From positions 1 through 35,199 of the forward strand of contig DATKCA010000193.1 of assembly GCA_035544675.1 (NCBI GenBank): a stretch of DNA of 35,199 bases. Reading direction: 5' to 3'. The notes beneath the pieces were generated by a model. It was not told where the DNA came from. It was given only the letters and a program-made list of their open reading frames with translations, and did no database searches. A program made the position numbers and the translations under genes. Positions 15,074 to 22,760 of the stretch are shown here, one piece after another. The stretch is from DATKCA01 sp035544675 (GTDB lineage: Bacteria; Acidobacteriota; Thermoanaerobaculia; Gp7-AA8). Positions within the stretch are counted from its first letter, which is position 1; every line of letters begins with the position of its first letter.

Positions 15074-16050
15074 CGATCCAACCTCCAGAAGATGTCCTTC
15101 GCCGCGCTCCAGAAATGGTTCGAGAATCGATGATAGCGCCCGCTGAGAAACTCCTTCGCGACAATGGGGACGCGGCGCATGCGCGATTGCGGCAGCGCAG
15201 CGCGGATTCGGAGATGGAGATGGCGGTCGCGGAGCGCGTCGATTCGATGCGCTGGCACGTCCGGCAATGACACAAGGCGCTCCATGACGAGCTCCACCTG
15301 TTCTGCCCAGAGGGCGAACTGCGAGCGTCCCGTCTTCCGTGACACCTCGATCCATTGTCCGACCCCGCCAACCGCCGGGCCCGCGCCGACCTGCTGCTGC
15401 TCGTGCTTCCGATAGTCGATGAGCGGTTCATCGAGCGCCACCACGCGCGTGGAGGCCGACAGCACCAGGGCGATCCATTGATCGTGCAACATGCCTTCGA
15501 TCCGCGGGATGGGGAGCACGCGGGCGAGAGCGCCGGCGCGAAGCGCCATCGTCGCTCCCGTCGCCACATTGTGCACTGTGAGCACATCGAAGGCCTGACC
15601 CGCCGCCACCAGACGGCGTTCTGCAGGAGTGAAGGCGATGTGGTCCCAGAGCGTCTTCGACTGCACCGACCCGTACTCGTCGATCTGCCGGGCGTTGGTG
15701 AAGACGCAGGTGATCGTGCGATCTCGTGCGAAGACGCCCTCCATCGCGGCGAGCTTGTCCTTCCGCCAGACGTCATCCTGGTCCGACAGAGCGATGACGT
15801 CTCCCACGCAGGCCGAGATCGCCTTCTCGAAGTTGCCGGCCACCCCCAGCCTCTTTGCATTGCGAATCACGTGGACGGGGAACACGGCCGTGGCTGAGAA
15901 GGCGTCCAGGATCGCAGGCGTGCCATCGTCGGAGCCGTCGTCACACACCACCACCTCATCGGGCGGGCGCGTCTGCCCACGCACGCTCTCCAGTTGATCG
16001 CGGAGAAAACGCTCGCCCTGGAAGGTGGACATGGCCACGGAGATTTTCAT
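15070..16050 (-). CDS. Glycosyltransferase family 2, rhamnosyltransferase-like
   Basis: The product has 326 residues from the ATG at 16050, the point where the family's conserved MKISVAMSTFQGERFLRDQL begins. CDDGSDDGT at 36-44 and the metal-binding SDQDDVW at 89-95 are intact, followed by MLHDQWIALV and a YRKHEQQQVG acceptor segment, all typical of RfbF/WsaF-like rhamnosyl- or related GT2 enzymes. It is the first gene of the minus-strand operon. A TATACT hexamer on the minus strand (16074-16069) lies 18 nt upstream of the ATG and is a candidate -10. Confidence 0.9.
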   Translation of the reverse strand: MKISVAMSTFQGERFLRDQLESVRGQTRPPDEVVVCDDGSDDGTPAILDAFSATAVFPVHVIRNAKRLGVAGNFEKAISACVGDVIALSDQDDVWRKDKLAAMEGVFARDRTITCVFTNARQIDEYGSVQSKTLWDHIAFTPAERRLVAAGQAFDVLTVHNVATGATMALRAGALARVLPIPRIEGMLHDQWIALVLSASTRVVALDEPLIDYRKHEQQQVGAGPAVGGVGQWIEVSRKTGRSQFALWAEQVELVMERLVSLPDVPAHRIDALRDRHLHLRIRAALPQSRMRRVPIVAKEFLSGRYHRFSNHFWSAAKDIFWRLDR

Positions 16051-16068
16051 CGTCGTTTCGGGCCGGTC

Positions 16069-16074
16069 AGTATA
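16069..16074 (-). promoter_or_regulatory. -10-like box TATACT for minus-strand glycosyltransferase operon
   Basis: TATACT on the minus strand ends 18 nt before the ATG at 16050. It lies in the 91-bp divergent gap between the two transcription units. No strong -35 is seen. Confidence 0.4.
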
Positions 16075-16103
16075 GAAGGGCGTCCGGCCGGGGAGACGCG
16101 ATG

Positions 16104-16133
16104 TTGCGATGAAGCAGCGCGCTCGCGTATGTT
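16104..16133 (+). promoter_or_regulatory. Candidate promoter TTGCGA-18-TATGTT
   Basis: TTGCGA (16104-16109) and TATGTT (16128-16133) are 18 bp apart and the -10 ends 8 nt before the ATG at 16142. This is the best two-box promoter in the window and it faces away from the minus-strand operon. Confidence 0.45.
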
Positions 16134-16141
16134 CGCGCCCC

Positions 16142-16621
16142 ATGTCCGGAGAGGAGAAGCCGCCCGCGCAACCCGGATCACTTGCTGCGCCGGTGGTCTC
16201 GTCCGGGACGGCCTTGCTGCTGCTCATCGCGCTGGTCGTCCGGTTCTACTCGCTGGGCGGCCCGTTCCTGGAGCGGCCGGAAACGATCTATGACCACGTG
16301 TGGCCGACCCGCCATCCGACCGTGGATGCGATCCTCGCTGTCCGCGGTGCCCGGCCGTTTCTGCCACCAGGGGCGGAGGTAACGATCATCCGCCCGTCCA
16401 TCCTGCCGGAGTGGGAGCCGACCGACTTTGCGACGGCGGTGGGGCTGCTGCCGGAGCACCGCGTGGTGTTGCCGCACTCGGTCGCCCGGAACGGGCCCGA
16501 CTACGTCATCGCCATCGGCAGACCCCTGAGCGCTCGCGCTCTGATATTCGTGCATCCGCGCTATCGGCTGATCGCCGGCTTCCGCGGCGGGGCGCTGTAC
16601 CGGAAGGACGAAGGCGCTTGA
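16142..16621 (+). CDS. Hypothetical single-pass membrane protein
   Basis: The product has 159 residues from the ATG at 16142; an in-frame ATG at 16109 would lie upstream of the predicted -10 and is less likely. There is a short hydrophilic N-terminus, one hydrophobic helix (about 17-37), then about 120 extracytoplasmic residues with PFLERPETIYDHVWPTRHP and a strand-rich tail (EVTIIRPSI, HRVVLPHSV, DYVIAIGRPL). I do not recognise the family. The PFLERP motif after the first helix is reminiscent of the first loop of GT-C proteins, and its stop overlaps the start of the GT-C-like gene by 4 nt, so it may be a small partner subunit of that enzyme. That role is inferred only. Confidence 0.65.
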   Translation: MSGEEKPPAQPGSLAAPVVSSGTALLLLIALVVRFYSLGGPFLERPETIYDHVWPTRHPTVDAILAVRGARPFLPPGAEVTIIRPSILPEWEPTDFATAVGLLPEHRVVLPHSVARNGPDYVIAIGRPLSARALIFVHPRYRLIAGFRGGALYRKDEGA

Positions 16622-17922
16622 TCGTCACGATCACGGCATTTGTCGCCATCGCGGGACTGCCGCTTTGCGGGTTGTGGGCGTTGCCCTTGACCGGTGTCAA
16701 TGTGCTCGAACGCGGGAGGGCTCTGGCCGTTGCGGGAGCGGCCGGCGCGCTGGCCCTCTCCGTGGCGATGTGGCTGCTGTCGCTGGCCGGCATACCGTGG
16801 ACCCGGCCGCTTCTCCTGGCCATCGCGGTGGCCCTGGCGGGAGCCGGCTGGTACGCGGCCCGTGGCGTCCTGGAGTGGCCGCGCCGCTGGAGGCCCTCCT
16901 GGACGACTGCGGCCGCCGGCCTCTTCGTGGCCGTCTCGGCATACGGCGTGGCCACGGTGCGCTCGAGCAGCGGCGATCTTCAATACTTCTGGGGACCGAA
17001 GGCGATCCGATTCGCCGCGGCACAGAAGGTCGACGCTCACTTCCTGGGCGATCCGAACTACTTCCGTCTCCATCCTGACTATCCGCCGCTGATCCCTCTG
17101 ATCTACGCGTGGTCAATCCTGGTCGCCGGTCGTTTCGCCTGGATGGCCGTCCTGATGATCACGCCGGTGCTGCTGGCAGCGTCTGTCGCCGTGATCCACG
17201 GAGGCAGTCGCTGGATTGCCGTTCTGTCGGCGGCGACACTGGCCCACACCTTCGCCGTGAGTTATGCCGCCGGAGGCGCGGATGTGCCACTCGTATTCTT
17301 CGAGGTGCTGACGCTCGGCGCGCTGACGTTTCCGCGAGATTCGCGATCGTCCACCGCCATCGCCGCGATCGGAATCGCCGGCGCGGTCTTCTCGAAGGTC
17401 GAGGGGACCACGTTCGCCATCGCCGTGATCATCGCCTTGATCGTGGCGCGGCGTGACTCCAGATCCGTCGTCTCGATGATCGCTCCGGCCGCCGTGCTCC
17501 TCGGCTCCTGGCTGCTGTTCGCCGGCCACTTCGGGCTGATCGATGGCTATGCGATGGCGGGCAGACCGATGGTGGCGGAAAACATCGGCAGGGTGTTGGC
17601 CGCGGTGGTCTGGGCGGCCAGCTACGAGATCTACTGGCTCCCCTGGATCGCCCCTCTCGTCATCATCGCCGCCGGCGACTACCGCCGTGCTTTTCTCCCT
17701 CTGACGGTCTCGGTGCTGACCCTCGCCGCCATCGTCTACTTCTACACTCATGCGGACGATCCTGCATTCTGGATCGCCAGCTCTGCACAGCGGGTACTGC
17801 TCACGCCACTGGTGGCATTGCTCGTGGCGGCCGCCGCCGCCAGTGGAGAGGGAGGCCGGCAGGGTCAAGCGAAGACGCCGGCGGAGGCGCCCGTAGAGAC
17901 GACAGCGGCAGCCACCAGATAA
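16618..17922 (+). CDS. GT-C-like multi-pass membrane protein
   Basis: The product has 434 residues from a TTG at 16618 that overlaps the preceding stop (TTGA); upstream in-frame sequence is the shadow of the preceding gene. About ten to eleven hydrophobic helices are present. The first large loop carries SSSGDLQYFWGPKAIRFAAA and DPNYFRLHPDYPPLIPL, in the place where GT-C enzymes (Dol-P-Man or lipid-P-sugar dependent) have their catalytic acid and acceptor loop. It probably moves a sugar from a polyprenyl-phosphate donor on the periplasmic side. The C-terminal 25 residues are Ala/Thr/Glu-rich and hydrophilic. Pfam assignment is uncertain. Confidence 0.7.
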   Translation: MIVTITAFVAIAGLPLCGLWALPLTGVNVLERGRALAVAGAAGALALSVAMWLLSLAGIPWTRPLLLAIAVALAGAGWYAARGVLEWPRRWRPSWTTAAAGLFVAVSAYGVATVRSSSGDLQYFWGPKAIRFAAAQKVDAHFLGDPNYFRLHPDYPPLIPLIYAWSILVAGRFAWMAVLMITPVLLAASVAVIHGGSRWIAVLSAATLAHTFAVSYAAGGADVPLVFFEVLTLGALTFPRDSRSSTAIAAIGIAGAVFSKVEGTTFAIAVIIALIVARRDSRSVVSMIAPAAVLLGSWLLFAGHFGLIDGYAMAGRPMVAENIGRVLAAVVWAASYEIYWLPWIAPLVIIAAGDYRRAFLPLTVSVLTLAAIVYFYTHADDPAFWIASSAQRVLLTPLVALLVAAAAASGEGGRQGQAKTPAEAPVETTAAATR

Positions 17923-17977
17923 ACGAACGCGCCTACGGCCAGCGCCGCGTTGAGACCGGAGGGCTACCGTCAGGGCC

Positions 17978-19486
17978 ATGGCGGCGAAAAATCCGAGCAC
18001 CGATACTGCAGCGGCCGGAGCAGGACGGCCGGTCGCCACCGCCTCCCTTTTGATTCTCCTCGCCGTTCTGATCGCGGCGATGCGGTTTCACACCTACGGC
18101 GAGCCACTCGAGCGCGACATCACCCTCTACGCAGTGATCGCTCACGAGATGCTGTCGGGCCGCGAGCTCTATTCGGATCTCTGGGACCACAAACCGCCGG
18201 CGGTCTTCGTGGCCTACGCCGCCGCGGAGGCCGTGGCCGGCTACGGACGGGCCGCGATCTTTCTTTTGAACGTCGCCGCGTCGGCGGCCTCGCTGGCGGG
18301 CATCTGGCTGATCAGCCGCCGGATGTCCGGACCGGCGCCGGCAGTGGTCGCTGCCATCCTCTGGACGTTCGTTTCGGGTGACCTGCATCTGGAAGCCAAT
18401 CAGCCGAATACCGAAGTCTTTCTCAACGCACTGCTCGTCTGGGGAGTGGCGCTGATGGTGAAGGAGCCGGGCCGGCGCGCCGCCGTATTCGCTGCCGCCG
18501 CGCTTTTCGGCGCCGCCTCCCTGTTCAAGCACGTGGCAGTGTTCCCGGCGGCGTTGATCGCGTTCGCGTCCGTCTCCGGCAGCAGGGGCCGCGGCCGGTT
18601 CGCGCCGCTGCTCACGATCGGCACCGCCGGATTCCTCATGTGGGCCGGGGTGTTCGCCTATTTCGCCGGCACCGGCCGCGGCGGGGACTTCTACCGGGCG
18701 GTCATTGAGACCAACGTCTTCTACGCCGGTAGCGCGGTGAGCGCGCCGCGCGCCGTGATGATGATCGCCCTCGCGGCCGCGGCGTTCGCGCTGATCGCCC
18801 GCGCAACCGCCCTCGATCGGCAGCAGGCTGTCTTCACTGCCTACTGTGCCGGGACACTCCTGGCGGTGGCCGTGCAGCCGCGGTTCTTTCCTCACTACTT
18901 TCAGCTTTGGCTGCCGCCGGCAGCGATCGCTGCCGGGCACATTGCCAGCCGGCTGCGGCACACGCGATGGGGATCGGGTGCGGTCGCGGTGTCCCTCGTT
19001 CTGGTTTGCGCGTTCGAAGCTCGACACTACCTTCTGCCCGCGGAGCGCTGGTCAGAGATCAAGTACGGGCCGATCTTCATCGCTGCCGCGAACGCCGCCC
19101 CGGACGCAGCGAGACGTGCCGGCCCGGGGAGCCTCTACGTCTGGGGAAGCGAGCCGGCGTTCTATTTCATCGCGGAGAAGTCGCCGCCTGCCGGTGTGAT
19201 CCTGCATTACCCGCTCATGCAGGGGCCGCAGGCGGAGGAGCTCACCCGCCGCACGGTCCGCGATCTGGAGAAGGCCCGTCCCGAACTGATCGTCCTCAAT
19301 GAAGAGGTGAGGATGGACCACGACGTGCCTCGCTGGATTCTGAGGCGATATGACATCCTCGCCGTCGCTGCGCCCGCGCCTTTTCGCTTCCTGGCTCGCC
19401 GATCAGAGATGGGCGTAGAAGCCGGCCGACAGCCGGCGAAAAACCAGCCAGCCGATGACCAGAGCGCCGGCCGCGCAGATCGATGA
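17978..19486 (+). CDS. GT39/ArnT-like membrane glycosyltransferase
   Basis: The product has 502 residues from the ATG at 17978. After the first helix comes the diagnostic PMT_2-type loop: PLERDITLYAVIAHEMLSG then LYSDLWDHKPPAVF, with the catalytic-type Asp and the DHKPP motif seen in lipid-A aminoarabinose transferase-like proteins. About ten further helices follow up to residue 345, then a soluble periplasmic C-terminal domain (GSLYVWGSEPAFYFIAEK; RPELIVLNEEVRMDHDVP). It should transfer a sugar from an undecaprenyl-phosphate donor on the periplasmic face. Its last 84 bp overlap the 3' end of the minus-strand permease gene. The tail from about residue 475 is hydrophilic and not conserved in type. 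Confidence 0.82.
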   Translation: MAAKNPSTDTAAAGAGRPVATASLLILLAVLIAAMRFHTYGEPLERDITLYAVIAHEMLSGRELYSDLWDHKPPAVFVAYAAAEAVAGYGRAAIFLLNVAASAASLAGIWLISRRMSGPAPAVVAAILWTFVSGDLHLEANQPNTEVFLNALLVWGVALMVKEPGRRAAVFAAAALFGAASLFKHVAVFPAALIAFASVSGSRGRGRFAPLLTIGTAGFLMWAGVFAYFAGTGRGGDFYRAVIETNVFYAGSAVSAPRAVMMIALAAAAFALIARATALDRQQAVFTAYCAGTLLAVAVQPRFFPHYFQLWLPPAAIAAGHIASRLRHTRWGSGAVAVSLVLVCAFEARHYLLPAERWSEIKYGPIFIAAANAAPDAARRAGPGSLYVWGSEPAFYFIAEKSPPAGVILHYPLMQGPQAEELTRRTVRDLEKARPELIVLNEEVRMDHDVPRWILRRYDILAVAAPAPFRFLARRSEMGVEAGRQPAKNQPADDQSAGRADR

Positions 19487-20272
19487 AACCATGAGATCGC
19501 CGGCCGCGGGGATCCGGCCGCTGTAAATCGGATCGCGACAGATCTGAAGAAGGTAAAACATCGGGTTCAGCCTGATGATCCACATGTACTGCTCCGGCAC
19601 GATGCTCATCGGATAGAAGATCGGCGCCAGGTACATCAGTCCGAGGACGGCCACCTGATAGGTCTCCTTGACGTCGGCGAAGTACACCGACAGCGAGGAC
19701 AACGCCAGCGAGATGCCCAGCGTGAAAAGGCCGAGGATCAGGAAGCTGACCGGCAGAAAAAGAATGGTCACCGGGATGGGCGCGCCGGTCAGCAGCATCA
19801 GCGCCAGCAGCGGGACGCAGGAGAGCAACAGGTTGGCCATTCCCGAAAACGTCGCCGCCACCGCGAAAATGCTTTTGGGGATGCGCACCCTCTTCATCAG
19901 CGGTCCGTTCCACGCCATCGCCGCCATCGAGTTGACGGTTGTCTGGGAGAAGAAGATCCACGGGAGGTATTGGGAAAGGAAGTAGATCTCGTAGTGCTCG
20001 ATGGCGAACCGGAAAAACGCCGAGAAGACCAGGGTGAGAACGACCATCATCAGCAGGGGGTTCAGCATCGTCCAGAGGAACCCCAGGACGGAGCGTTTGT
20101 AACGGATGGTGAGATCCCGCAGGACGAGACTGCTGAGCAGGTGATCGTGCCCGGCGATGTCCCGCAACTCGCCGGCCAGGCTCAGCCGTGACCCGGCCGC
20201 GTTCTCGAACTCGATGACAGGGCGGAGCGAGCCGGAGGCAGGTTCCTGCGGGATGGGAGCGGGCCTGCTCAT
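19403..20272 (-). CDS. wzm: ABC-2 type permease of polysaccharide export (Wzm-like)
   Basis: The product has 289 residues from the ATG at 20272, which overlaps the upstream gene stop as ATGA. The N-terminal cytoplasmic part contains LLSSLVLRDLTIRYKRSVLGFLWTMLNPLLMM, the amphipathic/first-helix signature of Wzm/TagG-type permeases. Six membrane helices follow, with the YFADVKETYQVAVLGLMYLAPIFYPMS stretch typical of the family. It pairs with the adjacent Wzt-like ATPase to export an undecaprenyl-linked glycan across the inner membrane. The gene's 3' end overlaps the plus-strand GT39 gene. Confidence 0.92.
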   Translation of the reverse strand: MSRPAPIPQEPASGSLRPVIEFENAAGSRLSLAGELRDIAGHDHLLSSLVLRDLTIRYKRSVLGFLWTMLNPLLMMVVLTLVFSAFFRFAIEHYEIYFLSQYLPWIFFSQTTVNSMAAMAWNGPLMKRVRIPKSIFAVAATFSGMANLLLSCVPLLALMLLTGAPIPVTILFLPVSFLILGLFTLGISLALSSLSVYFADVKETYQVAVLGLMYLAPIFYPMSIVPEQYMWIIRLNPMFYLLQICRDPIYSGRIPAAGDLMVSSICAAGALVIGWLVFRRLSAGFYAHL

Positions 20273-22287
20273 GACTGGACGCGCGCCACCACGTAGAAGC
20301 CGCGTGCAGTAAGGCTCCCATGATCCGCGGACGCTCCGTGATCGGAGAGAGCCTCGAAGAGACGGCTGCTCTCCTCGAGTGAAAACTCCGGCTGCCGCTC
20401 GACCGACAGGATCTCCCATCCGTTCTGCTCGAGCAGTTCACGAAGGGAACGCTCGGTGTAGAAGCGGAGGCTGCCCGCCGAGACCACTCCCGCGTAGCCG
20501 TAATCGAAGCGACCCTGCAGCAGGTCGGCTACCACCGGCCAGCTGCCGATATTGTGAACGCTCAGAACGAGCTCGGCGCCGCGGTTGGTGAGTCCTCTCA
20601 ACCGCTCCAGGAACGCCGCCGGATCGGCGATGGATGCGAATCGTTCCCCCATGACGATGGCGTCGAAGGTGTCGTCGAGAGCGAGAAGCCCTTCCTCGGC
20701 CGATGAGGCCATGACGAGGCGGTCGACGTTTTTCTTCGTCTCGGCAGTGCGGAATCCCGGCGTCTCCATCCCGGTGACGCGGCAACTCTGGCGTTTTCGC
20801 AGCTCCACGGCGAGAAGGCCGGCACCGCATCCGACATGGAGGACCGATTGCGCTCCCGGATCGATCCGGGCCATGAGATCGGTGCGGACGAGCGAGGAAA
20901 AATCGAAGAACCGGTTCACGAAGGTCTTCGGCGCGATCGCGACGATCCGCCCGGCCAGCGCCTCTCTGGCTGGCCGCCTCTCGTCGCGGAACGCTTCCGT
21001 GCGCGCCAGAAACACGCCGGGATCGGCCGCGCCCCACTCGATGCTCGTAGAGGGTTCCTGGCTGGCCTCGAACGTCCGCGATACGTTCTCGAACTGGCGC
21101 AGCGTGGCATATGGATGCGGAGGGTCACGCCTTTGCCGCGGCTCTTCAGAGAGGTTTGCGAGCGGCACCGCCGCCGATGCCGATGGCTGTTCACGCAGCG
21201 CGGCCTCGAGCAGTTCGAACAGGTTCTGCGGCGGCACCATCACCGGATCGGTGGCGACGAGCACCAGCGGCGAGTGGACTCCTTTCAAGACCTCCGACAG
21301 AGCGTCGGTCCCGACATACCTGAACGCGGAGTGGCCGCTGCCCGCGATGCGACGCGCGGTCGCCGCCGCGTAGCGGGACTCGAAGGTGGCGTCGTCGAAA
21401 TCGGGGAACAGGACGTTGGGAACGGCGGCGCGCACCGGCGGGACGGCCGTGCTGACCGGTCCGGCCTTTTCGACTGCGATGGAGGAGCGATCGTGCCGCA
21501 GCTCATGGGGCGTCATCTTTCTCTCGTACCAGCGGACGACATCGGAGGGACTGCCGCGAACGACGATGCGTCCTTCATCCAGACAGATGGCCTCGTCGCA
21601 CAACTTCTCGATGGAACCGAGGTCATGGGAGACGAGAAACATGGTGCGGCCGCCGTCGCGGAAGCTGCGGATCCGCGCTTCGCATCGCTCGTGAAATGCA
21701 GCGTCGCCGACCGAGAGGATCTCGTCGATCAGAATGACATCGGCATCCACTGCTGTGGCCACGGAGAACGCCAGGCGGGCCACCATTCCGGTCGAGTAGG
21801 TGCGCAGCGGAAGGTCGATGAATTGGGCCAGGCCGGAGAACTCGATGATCTCGCCGGCGCGCCCGGCCATGGTGCGGCGCGATCGTCCCAGGAGCGCGCC
21901 ATTGAAGAAGATGTTCTCGCGCCCGCTGAGCTCGAAGTCGAATCCCGTGCCGAGCTCGATCAGCGGTGCCACCGAGCCGCGAATGACGGCGCGCCCATGA
22001 GAGGGAGTGAGGATTCCGGCAGCGACGCGAAGCAGCGTCGACTTTCCCGCTCCGTTGGGGCCGATGACACCGAGACATTTTCCGCGGTCGAGCTCGAGCG
22101 AGACGCCGGAGAGCGCCGGAAACCAGCCCACATCGGCCGTCCCTTTGGCCTTCCGTACGATCCACTCTTTCACGAACGGGATGCGCGCGGCAGGAAAGCT
22201 GACACCGACGTCGTGGAATTCGAGCGCCTTCACCTCATCGTCGAGCGTAGCATGCAGACGAACGCTCACGCTACGCGCCGCCGTCAC
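20269..22287 (-). CDS. wzt: Wzt-like ATPase fused to GT-like and methyltransferase domains
   Basis: The product has 672 residues from a GTG at 22287 overlapping the upstream stop. Residues 20-255 are an ABC ATPase of the polysaccharide-export type: Walker A GPNGAGKST (77-84), Q-loop area IELGTGFDFELSGRENIFFNG, signature YSTGM (164-168), Walker B ILIDEI (185-190) and H-loop His221. Residues 289-465 look like a degenerate GT-A domain (SPLVLVATDPVMVPPQNLFELL; DPGVFLARTEAF). Residues 470-672 are a class I SAM methyltransferase with motif I VLHVGCGAG (482-490) and a late strand/helix (SLRFYTERSLRELLEQNGWEI). Known Wzt proteins carry a C-terminal carbohydrate-binding domain instead, so here the ATPase may couple export to methylation of the chain end. 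That coupling is inferred. Confidence 0.85.
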   Translation of the reverse strand: MTAARSVSVRLHATLDDEVKALEFHDVGVSFPAARIPFVKEWIVRKAKGTADVGWFPALSGVSLELDRGKCLGVIGPNGAGKSTLLRVAAGILTPSHGRAVIRGSVAPLIELGTGFDFELSGRENIFFNGALLGRSRRTMAGRAGEIIEFSGLAQFIDLPLRTYSTGMVARLAFSVATAVDADVILIDEILSVGDAAFHERCEARIRSFRDGGRTMFLVSHDLGSIEKLCDEAICLDEGRIVVRGSPSDVVRWYERKMTPHELRHDRSSIAVEKAGPVSTAVPPVRAAVPNVLFPDFDDATFESRYAAATARRIAGSGHSAFRYVGTDALSEVLKGVHSPLVLVATDPVMVPPQNLFELLEAALREQPSASAAVPLANLSEEPRQRRDPPHPYATLRQFENVSRTFEASQEPSTSIEWGAADPGVFLARTEAFRDERRPAREALAGRIVAIAPKTFVNRFFDFSSLVRTDLMARIDPGAQSVLHVGCGAGLLAVELRKRQSCRVTGMETPGFRTAETKKNVDRLVMASSAEEGLLALDDTFDAIVMGERFASIADPAAFLERLRGLTNRGAELVLSVHNIGSWPVVADLLQGRFDYGYAGVVSAGSLRFYTERSLRELLEQNGWEILSVERQPEFSLEESSRLFEALSDHGASADHGSLTARGFYVVARVQS

Positions 22288-22760
22288 GGCCGTGGCAGCA
22301 TCGATCGGTACGTCTGTTCGGCGTCCATCGCCTCCGCCGCAAGCGACCTGTCGAAGCGGACGGCCCTGCTGAAACTCTCGTGCGCGGCTTCCGGTCTTCC
22401 GGCAGCCAGCTGCGTCACGCCGCGATTCAGGTAGATGTGTGCGGTCGGCTCGAGGCGAAGAGCCTCGTCGTAGGCGGCGATGGCCTCCTGGTAACGGCGC
22501 AACACGCGGTAATTGGCCGCCTTCAGCACGTGGATCTCCGGATCGAGCACGGACGGATAGCTGAGGCGCTGAAGCCGCTGCAGGTTTTCGCGCGCCATCG
22601 CCGCCGCCTCCCGCTCCGGACCGAGAAGCGCGGCGTTCGTGATCGCCGCCACCTCCCGTTTCGTGAGGTTGGCGCGATACGGCTCGGCCACGAAGTACCA
22701 GAGCAGAACGATGGCCATCGCGCCCACGGACACCGCAGCGGCCGTCTTAGTGCGCGTCAC
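22284..22760 (-). CDS. Membrane-anchored TPR protein
   Basis: The product has 158 residues from a GTG at 22760, preferred because GGAG lies 5 nt upstream; a GTG at 22766 is an alternative. One N-terminal helix (about 8-25, AAVSVGAMAIVLLWYFVAEP) is followed by a periplasmic TPR region: RENLQRLQRLSYP, EIHVLKAANYRVLRRYQEAIAAYDEALRLEPTAHIYLNRGVTQLAAGRPEAAHESFSRAVRFD contains two clear TPR units. It overlaps the end of the O-antigen ligase gene and the start of the Wzt-like gene, so it is co-translated with both. Such TPR proteins often accompany WaaL-type ligases, but the role is unproven. Confidence 0.8.
   Translation of the reverse strand: MTRTKTAAAVSVGAMAIVLLWYFVAEPYRANLTKREVAAITNAALLGPEREAAAMARENLQRLQRLSYPSVLDPEIHVLKAANYRVLRRYQEAIAAYDEALRLEPTAHIYLNRGVTQLAAGRPEAAHESFSRAVRFDRSLAAEAMDAEQTYRSMLPRP

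Noticed and set aside
15074..15355. Longer N-terminus for the GT2 gene at 13946-15073
   Set aside because: The extra 94 residues lie inside the coding region of the upstream GT gene in another frame and are Arg/Pro-rich; the GTGA overlap gives a better start.
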